Assembly (NCBI GenBank): GCA_046313675.1
Contig: JBKBXU010000186.1
Location: forward strand, 1-8,964
DNA length: 8,964 nt
Direction: 5' to 3'
Source of the DNA: JBKBXU01 sp046313675
GTDB lineage: Bacteria; Bacteroidota; Bacteroidia; Cytophagales; Cytophagaceae
Shown: positions 1 to 5,257 of the stretch, piece after piece
Layout: each line of letters begins with the position of its first letter
How positions within the stretch are numbered: position 1 is the stretch's first letter
Position numbers and translations under genes: made by a program
The notes under the pieces: generated by a model
Database searches by the model: none
What the model was told of the DNA's origin: nothing
What the model saw: only the letters and a program-made list of their open reading frames with translations

Positions 1-92
1 GTCGTGTCTCTGAAGAATATTTCAATACCAAATACAAAGAAGCAGAAGAATTGTCTAAAATTCTTTATGCAATGATTAAAAACCTGCAGTAA
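1..92 (+). CDS. 3' end of a small helical protein, probably four-helix-bundle (S23/IVS-like) family
   Basis: An open frame enters from the left edge (codons begin at base 3) and ends at TAA 90-92, giving 29 C-terminal residues. The segment starts RVSEEYFNTKYKEAEELSKI and ends AMIKNLQ. It is an amphipathic helix, and the pattern SEE-Y-x(6)-EAEE-x(3)-ILYAMIK-L resembles the last helix of the roughly 120-residue four-helix-bundle proteins related to the ORF in 23S rRNA intervening sequences. Their cellular role is not well established. The family assignment rests on this short tail and on the CTTCGTG-type repeats just downstream, which I associate from memory with such genes. The true gene start lies outside the window. 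A different small helical protein is possible. Confidence 0.5.
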   Translation, partial: RVSEEYFNTKYKEAEELSKILYAMIKNLQ

Positions 93-121
93 AGCAGTGA
101 GAAAAAACTGCTATTTATTTT
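93..121 (+). terminator. Weak intrinsic terminator after the first gene
   Basis: AGCAGT (93-98) and ACTGCT (107-112) form a 6-bp stem around an A-rich 8-base loop, starting right after the stop codon. It is followed by the T-rich tract ATTTATTTT rather than an unbroken T run. Position fits a terminator of the upstream gene, but the stem is short and the tract imperfect, so its strength is uncertain. Confidence 0.45.
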
Positions 122-122
122 C

Positions 123-529
123 CTCGCTCTCGATAATCACACTCACTCTGTTATTTTTTTATTAGGACTCAATTTGACCTCACCTTAGCAAGTGTAGGAT
201 TTAAAGAGCAACTCATCCTAAGAAATGATAAATTCTTTGTGTCCTCTGTGCCTTCTCTGTGTTCTCTGTGCTACCATAAAGCGCTTTAGCGCTTATTTTT
301 AAGTATCACGAAGAACACGAAGGATTAAAAACCTATCCTCAAAAGCTTGTGAGGATTTAAAAAGCTATTTTGAACTTGGTGCTGTATTTATTTCGCAGAT
401 CTTTGTGAAACTCAATTGAAATTACTGTTGCTTCTAAAAATCAATCTGCTAATTTTTTGATAGATATGTTTGATCTTGATTATACAGAATTTTTTCAGCA
501 ATAAATTTGCCTCACAAAAAATACTGTTT
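123..529. other. Non-coding stretch without a convincing gene
   Basis: Apart from the repeat cluster at 235-322, I see no gene here on either strand. A 7-bp stem, ATCCTCA (335-341) with TGAGGAT (350-356), lies just beyond the repeats, and a weaker 6-bp one, TAGGAT (195-200) with ATCCTA (215-220), lies before them. Bases 409-504 hold an open 31-codon frame ending FDLDYTEFFQQ and stop, which has coding-like composition but no start except an ATG at 466; it could be the tail of a decayed gene. TATGTTTG (465-472) and TAAATTTG (502-509) match the Bacteroidota -7 pattern but lack a well-spaced TTTG upstream. Confidence 0.5.
235..322. repeat. CTCTGTG/CTTCGTG repeat cluster, imperfect inverted repeat around a hairpin
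   Basis: On the + strand, CTTTGTG (235-241) and three CTCTGTG copies (244-250, 255-261, 264-270) are spaced 9, 11 and 9 bases apart. On the - strand, two CTTCGTG copies lie at 322-316 and 313-307, again 9 apart. The arms 255-275 and 302-322 are imperfect reverse complements, about 15 of 21 positions matching. Between them is a perfect 7-bp hairpin, AAGCGCT (279-285) with AGCGCTT (288-294), followed by a short T run. The array has no open coding sense. The layout is like a small palindromic mobile or REP-type unit, or a transcript-end structure. Similar CTTTGTG/CTTCGTG strings occur, as I recall, near four-helix-bundle protein genes; function is unknown. Confidence 0.6.
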
Positions 530-561
530 TTTGGTTTTTCCGTTAATTAAACTTAATTTTG
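530..561 (+). promoter_or_regulatory. Bacteroidota-type promoter for the metX leader transcript
   Basis: TTTG (530-533) and TAATTTTG (554-561) match the Bacteroidota -33 TTTG and -7 TAnnTTTG elements, with a gap of 20 bases, within the usual range. The predicted transcript start is near 566-570, about 20-25 bases before the first base of the riboswitch P1 helix at 591, which is where a riboswitch promoter should sit. A small dyad, GACT (561-564) with AGTC (570-573), overlaps the predicted start; whether it means anything is unknown. No other candidate upstream of the riboswitch has both elements at the right spacing. Confidence 0.6.
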
Positions 562-590
562 ACTTTTCGAGTCAATTACGTATGCTTATG

Positions 591-709
591 TAGTTGATTT
601 ATAAAGAAGAGGGGAGAGATTAGGCTCTTTGAACCTCTAGCAACCTATTCATCTAAGAGAAAAAGGTGCTAAATCCTATCCCGAATATACGGGACATATA
701 AATTAATTA
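591..709 (+). promoter_or_regulatory. SAM-I riboswitch (S-box) upstream of metX
   Basis: All parts of the SAM-I aptamer can be paired by eye. P1 is 591-603 with 697-709 (13 pairs, two of them G-U). P2 is 608-612 with 634-638, continued by 615-618 with 625-628. P3 is 643-646 with 664-667. P4 is 679-683 with 690-694. The pseudoknot pairs the P2 loop TAGG (621-624) with CCTA (675-678). Conserved blocks of the class are present: GCAACC at 640-645 and AAGGTGCTAAATCC at 663-676. SAM-I riboswitches bind S-adenosylmethionine and normally turn off methionine genes, which fits metX downstream. No hairpin plus T-run terminator follows. Instead the P1 3' strand ends three bases before the ATG at 713, so the expression platform may act on translation of that ORF (inference). 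Confidence 0.93.
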
Positions 710-712
710 CAT

Positions 713-844
713 ATGAACAAAACATTTGAATTATCCTATTTGCCTCAGCCATTATTATTATCGTTGATAATACCCGGCGAAAGTTTACTTTCTGAATTTT
801 CCACTCTTAAAATTTGCTGTTGCTGCTGTTGTGCCGGCAACTAA
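713..844 (+). CDS. Poly-cysteine leader peptide (43 aa) between SAM-I riboswitch and metX
   Basis: ATG 713 opens a 43-codon ORF ending at TAA 842-844. The peptide begins MNKTFELSYLPQP, has a hydrophobic LLLSLII segment (14-20), and ends KICCCCCCAGN: residues 35-40 are six cysteines in a row, coded TGC TGT TGC TGC TGT TGT. No Shine-Dalgarno is seen, but the upstream region is AT-rich, as is common in Bacteroidota. Placement between a SAM riboswitch and metX, and a run of codons for the sulfur amino acid, point to a cysteine-sensing leader peptide in the manner of amino-acid attenuators; poly-Cys upstream ORFs acting this way are known in mycobacteria. The Cys codon run is complementary to the metX start region. 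I do not recognise the peptide from a named family; a metal- or redox-active small protein is an alternative. Confidence 0.72.
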   Translation: MNKTFELSYLPQPLLLSLIIPGESLLSEFSTLKICCCCCCAGN

Positions 845-894
845 ACTCAATTATTTAATTTATTATATCATTTCGTTTTATTAGCAACAGTGGA
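813..894 (+). promoter_or_regulatory. Predicted stem linking the poly-Cys codons to the metX start codon
   Basis: CTGTTGCT (817-824), inside the Cys codon run, is a perfect reverse complement of AGCAACAG (883-890), whose last base is the first base of the metX GTG. With wobble pairs the helix extends to 813-825 with 882-894, 13 consecutive pairs of which four are G-U or U-G. A second register is available: 823-832 with 884-893, around CTGTTG (826-831) and CAACAG (885-890). Either register would bury the metX initiation region. A ribosome held on the Cys codons would block the pairing and free the GTG. A smaller competing stem, 774-779 with 832-837, involves the end of the ORF. The pairings are visible; the switching is inference. 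Confidence 0.55.
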
Positions 895-1936
895 AAATCA
901 GATTTATAAATACAAAGGAGACCTACAACTTGAGGCAGGGGGCAAATTAAAGGACATTTCTATTGCATATACCACTTACGGAACCTACAAGCCAGCAGAA
1001 AATAATGCTATATGGATTTGCCATGCGCTTACAGCCAATTCAGAAGTTTCTATATGGTGGGAAGGCCTGGTAGGAGAGGGTAAACTTTTTGATCCGGCAA
1101 AACATTTTATAGTATGCGCCAACATACTTGGTTCCTGCTATGGCACTACAGGCCCTCTGGATACTAACCCTGCTACCGGTCAGCCTTTTTATTTTGATTT
1201 TCCAAATATTACCATCAGAGACATGGTGGGAGTTCATGAAATTCTTCGCAAACATCTGGGTGTAGAAAAAATTCATACCTGTATAGGTGGATCTCTTGGT
1301 GGGCAGCAGGCACTCGAATGGACCATCATTAAACCGGAGCTTATCGAAAACCTTGTTTTATTGGCAACAAATGCCTTTCATTCTCCCTGGGGTGTAGCCT
1401 TCAATGAATCCCAGAGAATGGCCATTATGGCAGACCCTACATGGAAAGACAAATCTCCTGGTGCAGGTAAAGAAGGATTGAAGGCTGCCAGAGCGATAGC
1501 ACTTTTATCCTATCGTAACTATAATACATATATGCATTCCCAGGCTGAGGATTCAAACGACAAGTTTGACGATTTTAAAGCCACGTCATATCAGAAATAT
1601 CAGGGAGATAAATTGGTTAAAAGATTTAATTGCCATTCTTACTGGTATCTATCCAAAGCCATGGATTCTCATAACGTAGGCAGAAACAGAGGAAGCATAA
1701 TGAAAGCCTTATCTGGTATAAAAACAAAAACTCTTGCTATAGGAATAAAAACAGATATATTATTTCCTGTTACAGAGCAACTTTTTCTGGCAGAACATAT
1801 CCCAGGTGCCTCCTATGTAGAGATTGAATCTCTATTTGGACATGATGGATTTCTTATTGAAACAGAGAAGATTGGAAAAATTATTCTGGACTTCATTCTT
1901 TCAGGGGAAAAAAAAGCTACGCCTTTTGCTAAATAG
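890..1936 (+). CDS. metX: Homoserine O-acetyltransferase
   Basis: MetX transfers acetyl from acetyl-CoA to homoserine, giving O-acetylhomoserine, the acceptor for sulfur in methionine synthesis. The 348-residue cytosolic protein is a full-length alpha/beta-hydrolase-fold enzyme: HALTANSEV (45-53) around the oxyanion region, the nucleophile elbow GGSLGGQQALEW with Ser135, Asp289 in IKTDILFP, and His318 in FGHDGF, making a Ser-Asp-His triad. It starts with GTG at 890: there is no in-frame ATG between the stop at 842 and this codon, and the family's conserved region begins only a few residues in (IYKYKGDLQLEAG). No Shine-Dalgarno is visible. It lies 45 bases after the poly-Cys ORF, in the same frame, and under the SAM-I riboswitch, so regulation by SAM is expected. 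MetX relatives may use succinyl-CoA or serine instead; the riboswitch context favours homoserine. Confidence 0.93.
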   Translation: MENQIYKYKGDLQLEAGGKLKDISIAYTTYGTYKPAENNAIWICHALTANSEVSIWWEGLVGEGKLFDPAKHFIVCANILGSCYGTTGPLDTNPATGQPFYFDFPNITIRDMVGVHEILRKHLGVEKIHTCIGGSLGGQQALEWTIIKPELIENLVLLATNAFHSPWGVAFNESQRMAIMADPTWKDKSPGAGKEGLKAARAIALLSYRNYNTYMHSQAEDSNDKFDDFKATSYQKYQGDKLVKRFNCHSYWYLSKAMDSHNVGRNRGSIMKALSGIKTKTLAIGIKTDILFPVTEQLFLAEHIPGASYVEIESLFGHDGFLIETEKIGKIILDFILSGEKKATPFAK

Positions 1937-2110
1937 TTGAATTTTTTTGAACAATAAATGATTATAGGGGTAATGCTCGTGGAGTGTTCCTGCTATTTTA
2001 ATGGTATTGTTTTTGTGGCATTTACTATAAATGTTTAGTGGGCAATTCATTTCACATAAAATAATTGTATATTTTCCGAGTTTTTAGAAAAAGCAAAAAA
2101 GAAAACCAAC

Positions 2111-5100
2111 ATGAAAAAAGGTATCCTTATTTTTTTCGGAGTTATAATGCTCCTGTTCTCTGTGCTACTAATCGTCCCCGTTATTTTTAAGGATGAGATT
2201 AAAGCTAAGATTGATGCTGAGCTTGCAAAGACAGTAAATGCAGAAATTGCATTTGAAACCAACAAGTTTAGCCTTTCCCTTATTCGTAATTTTCCTAATA
2301 TCACTATTGGGATTGATGACTTCGGTTTAATTGGAAAAGCAGATGATTTTAAAGGCGATACGTTGTTTAGCGCCAAGTCAATGTACTTTACAGCAGATAT
2401 TATGAGTGTGATTTTTGGCGATCAGATTAAGGTCAGAAAAATCTACCTTGGCGACCCTTACATACTTACAAAATTTACCAAGGACGGAAAAAGCAGTTGG
2501 GATATCATGATGGCTTCCGAGGAAGAAGAGGCCTCGCAGGAAGAAGAAGCAGCAAGTGAGTTTGCCATTGCCATTGATAAATGGGAAATTAAAAACGGAC
2601 ATATAATTTATGATGATGCTTCTATGCCTGTTTTTGCAGAATTTAAAAACCTGGATCATATAGGTAACGGAGATCTTACCCAGGATGTATTTGATGTAAA
2701 AACATTTACCAGCTCTCCTCATGTAAAAGTGGTTTACGATGGAGTAACTTATATGGAAGATTATTTTGTTGAGGCGGATGTTAAGCTGAACATGAATATG
2801 CTCACTTGGGAATATAAGTTTTTAGAAAACGAATTTAAAGTCAACAACTTTAAGTTTGGTTTTGATGGCCTGGTGGCTATGCCGGATGATGATATTCGTA
2901 TGGATATTACTTATAAGGCAACAGAGACAGAATTTAAAAATCTTATCTCGCTTATTCCGGCACTTTATGCCAAAGAATATGAAAGCATTAAAACAGAGGG
3001 AACCCTTGCTTTTGATGGTTGGGTAAAAGGAATATACAACGACAGCATTATGCCTGCCTTTGGCCTTAACCTTATGGTTGATAATGCTATGATGCAATAT
3101 CCTGACCTTCCTACAGCGGTAAAGAATGTAGTTCTGGATATGCATGTGGATAATAAAGACGGGATAATTGATAATACCGTCATTGACATAAAAAAATTCC
3201 ACATGGACATGGGTAACAACCCTGTGGATGCACGTGTACTTGTTGAAGGCCTTGCTCCATATAAGATTGATGCGGATGTGTCTGCGAAATTAAATCTTGC
3301 TGAAATTACTCAATTTTATCCGGTAGACGGCACCATCCTAAAAGGTCTGTTTGCATTGAACGTAAAAGCTAAAGGTATTTACAGCGACACACAATGGCCT
3401 GTGGTAGATGCTTTAATGAGCATGAAAGATGGTTTTGTAAAAACAGAGGATGTGCCAGAGCCGATGGAAGCACTTAATTTTAATGCTTCTGTAAAAAATA
3501 CTGACGGTTCTTTGGAATCAACCGTATTTAATCTTGAGAATTTTAGCATGCGTTTTCAAAATGAACCCTTTGAGGCTAAAGCTTTAATCGAGAACATGGA
3601 TAATCCTAAGTATGATGTGTCATTGAAGGGGATTCTGGATTTCGCTAAACTGACAAAAATTTATCCTTTGGAAGATATGACCCTGGCAGGAAAAGCAAAA
3701 GTAGATATGCGTACCAAAGGTGTTATGTCTGATATTGATGCCGGTAGATACGATAAAACCTCTACTAATGGCTCAATGACGCTTACAAATTTTCACTATG
3801 AAAGCCCGGATATGCCGCAGGGCATGAAATTAACCAATGCCGTATTTGCTTTGGATCCGCTGAAAATGGAAATAAAAAAAATGGATGGTTATCTTGGGAA
3901 AAGCGACATCAGTGTAACCGGGTTTTTCTCCAACTATATGGGCTATATGTTCGGACATCAGGATACCATACTTAAAGGTAATATGACATTTGCATCTAAA
4001 AAGTTTGATACCAATGAGTGGATGACCGACGATGAAACTGCGGCTGCCCACGAAGAGGTTACCGAAGCCTCGGAAATATTTGAAGTTCCGAAAGATTTAG
4101 ATTTTGTTCTGGCGTCAAGCATCAACGAAGTTCTTTATGACAATATGAATATGAAGGATATGAAAGGTACCATCATTATGAAGGACGGTATTTTGAGAAT
4201 GGATAAATTGGCATTTAATAGTTTGGGCGGCTCTTTCCTTACCAATGGTAGCTACAATACCCAGAATATTCAGGAACCGAAATTTGATATGGNNNNNNNN
4301 NNTAACGTCTTGATCAAAGAAGCTTACAAAACCTTTAATACCGTTCAGAAGTTAGCTTCTGCTGCGGAAAATATGGAAGGACGTATGTCAACCGATATGA
4401 AGTTCTCAGGCCTTTTAGGCCAGGATATGTCTCCTGTCATGAATACGCTGAATGGTGCAGGGGTCATACGAATTGATGATGCCAAACTTCATGGGAATAA
4501 AATGATGAAGGGTATATCCAAACTTACTAACATTAAAGAGCTGGATCCTGTAGAAATGAAAAATGTTCAGGTGAAATTTCAGTTAGTAAATGGAAATGTT
4601 AAAATAGAACCATTTGATTTGAGACCGGGAAATGCAGTGATGAATATAGGTGGTGAGCAGTCTCTGGAAGGTGTAATTAACTACGCTGTTAAAATGGATA
4701 TTCCTGCAGGAGCGGTAGGTGCTCAGGTGAATAATGCCATTTCAAAAATAACAGGAGCCCCTTCGGATGGTTCACAGAATATTAAACTTGACCTGGGAGT
4801 AACAGGTACAACGACTGATCCTAAAGTTGCGCTTCTTGGTAACACTAAGGAACAAGCTAAGGACGCTGTGAAAAACCGTGTGGAGTCTGCTGTGAAAGAT
4901 AAAATTAATGAGAACGAAAGTGTTATTAAGGCACGAGAAGAAAAAGAGCGCTTGGAGAGAGAAGCAGAAGCTAAGAAGCGTGAAGTAGAGGAGAGAAGGA
5001 AGGCTGAAGAAGAAAGGTTGCGTCGGGAAGCTGAGGAAAGAAAAAGAGCTGAAGAGGAACGCTTAAAGAGAGAGGCGGAGGAAAAAGCCAGGAAAGAAGC

Positions 5101-5146
5101 AGAAAAGGTAATTCCTACGGATAAGATTAAGGTACCTAAATTTTAA
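2111..5146 (+). CDS. AsmA-like inner-membrane/periplasmic protein with coiled-coil tail
   Basis: The protein has about 1011 residues. One N-terminal transmembrane segment (about 5-26, after MKKG) anchors it, with the rest predicted in the periplasm. The opening DEIKAKIDAELAKTVNAEI followed by FSLSLIRNFPNITIGIDDFGL (52-72) is typical of the large Bacteroidota AsmA family. An acidic stretch (about 137-150, EEEEASQEEEAAS) precedes long beta-rich repeats, and an AsmA C-terminal-like region spans about 760-905 (GAGVIRIDDAKLHG, then DLRPGNAVMNIGGEQSLEG, then TDPKVAL). Residues about 931-998 are a highly charged E/K/R coiled coil. AsmA relatives are long beta-rich periplasmic proteins linked to lipid transport and outer-membrane homeostasis; the role of this one is not shown. 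A 10-N gap at 4293-4302 hides about four residues (728-731); the frame continues correctly across it. It starts at ATG 2111 after an A-rich leader and ends before a strong terminator. Confidence 0.85.
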   Translation: MKKGILIFFGVIMLLFSVLLIVPVIFKDEIKAKIDAELAKTVNAEIAFETNKFSLSLIRNFPNITIGIDDFGLIGKADDFKGDTLFSAKSMYFTADIMSVIFGDQIKVRKIYLGDPYILTKFTKDGKSSWDIMMASEEEEASQEEEAASEFAIAIDKWEIKNGHIIYDDASMPVFAEFKNLDHIGNGDLTQDVFDVKTFTSSPHVKVVYDGVTYMEDYFVEADVKLNMNMLTWEYKFLENEFKVNNFKFGFDGLVAMPDDDIRMDITYKATETEFKNLISLIPALYAKEYESIKTEGTLAFDGWVKGIYNDSIMPAFGLNLMVDNAMMQYPDLPTAVKNVVLDMHVDNKDGIIDNTVIDIKKFHMDMGNNPVDARVLVEGLAPYKIDADVSAKLNLAEITQFYPVDGTILKGLFALNVKAKGIYSDTQWPVVDALMSMKDGFVKTEDVPEPMEALNFNASVKNTDGSLESTVFNLENFSMRFQNEPFEAKALIENMDNPKYDVSLKGILDFAKLTKIYPLEDMTLAGKAKVDMRTKGVMSDIDAGRYDKTSTNGSMTLTNFHYESPDMPQGMKLTNAVFALDPLKMEIKKMDGYLGKSDISVTGFFSNYMGYMFGHQDTILKGNMTFASKKFDTNEWMTDDETAAAHEEVTEASEIFEVPKDLDFVLASSINEVLYDNMNMKDMKGTIIMKDGILRMDKLAFNSLGGSFLTNGSYNTQNIQEPKFDMXXXXNVLIKEAYKTFNTVQKLASAAENMEGRMSTDMKFSGLLGQDMSPVMNTLNGAGVIRIDDAKLHGNKMMKGISKLTNIKELDPVEMKNVQVKFQLVNGNVKIEPFDLRPGNAVMNIGGEQSLEGVINYAVKMDIPAGAVGAQVNNAISKITGAPSDGSQNIKLDLGVTGTTTDPKVALLGNTKEQAKDAVKNRVESAVKDKINENESVIKAREEKERLEREAEAKKREVEERRKAEEERLRREAEERKRAEEERLKREAEEKARKEAEKVIPTDKIKVPKF
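4293..4302. other. Assembly gap (10 N)
   Basis: Ten unknown bases interrupt the AsmA-like gene at codons 728-731. The reading frame is open and family-like on both sides (PKFDM before, NVLIKEAYKTF after), so a gap of about this size is plausible and there is no sign of a frameshift. The true length cannot be known from this sequence. Confidence 0.97.
4994..5083 (+). repeat. Two tandem 15-codon coiled-coil repeats inside the AsmA-like gene
   Basis: Codons 962-976 (RRKAEEERLRREAEE) and 977-991 (RKRAEEERLKREAEE) are tandem copies differing at four residues, followed by a partial third (KARKEAEK). Synonymous codons differ between the copies (for example GAAGAAGAAAGG against GAAGAGGAACGC), so the duplication is not recent or has been held at protein level. 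The unit forms an uninterrupted charged helix. Confidence 0.8.
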
Positions 5147-5162
5147 GTGAATTTTATAAGAT

Positions 5163-5198
5163 AACAAAAAAGACAGTTTTTCAACTGTCTTTTTTGTT
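5163..5198. terminator. Strong, probably bidirectional terminator after the AsmA-like gene
   Basis: A perfect 16-bp stem (5163-5178 with 5183-5198) closes on the 4-base loop TTTC. Its core is GACAGTT / AACTGTC, flanked by six A on the left and six T on the right, so it reads as a terminator on either strand. It starts 17 bases after the AsmA-like stop codon and separates that gene from fumC. Confidence 0.93.
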
Positions 5199-5222
5199 TT
5201 ATCAAATTTGCCATTAATTTTA
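5193..5222 (+). promoter_or_regulatory. Possible fumC promoter overlapping the terminator
   Basis: TTTG (5193-5196), in the right arm of the terminator, and TAATTTTA (5215-5222), one base off TAnnTTTG, are 18 bases apart. This would start transcription near 5228-5232, about 30 bases before the fumC ATG. The -7 element lacks its final G, so the call is weak, though a promoter is needed here because the terminator isolates fumC. Confidence 0.35.
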
Positions 5223-5257
5223 AACTATCATTTTTAAACTATAAAAGGAAGCAGAAT

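Noticed and set aside
235..322. CRISPR array
   Set aside because: The repeats are 7 bases long with 2-4-base gaps and lie on both strands, unlike CRISPR repeats and spacers.
465..509. TATGTTTG (465-472) and TAAATTTG (502-509) as additional promoters
   Set aside because: Both match the -7 pattern alone, and neither has a TTTG at suitable distance; such matches are expected by chance in AT-rich DNA.
1040..1276. Minus-strand open frame of 78 codons within metX
   Set aside because: It lies wholly opposite a well-supported enzyme gene, and its translation has no recognisable domain.
2019..2075. Small hairpin CATTTA/TAAATG (2019-2033) and a TATATTTT box (2068-2075) before the AsmA-like gene
   Set aside because: The hairpin is AT-only with no T run, and the box lacks a well-spaced TTTG. 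Neither supports a terminator or promoter call.
2822..3219. Overlapping minus-strand open frames within the AsmA-like gene
   Set aside because: They are antisense shadows of a conserved long gene, with odd composition and no start signals. The same holds for those at 2047-2376, 2378-2722 and 3830-4051.
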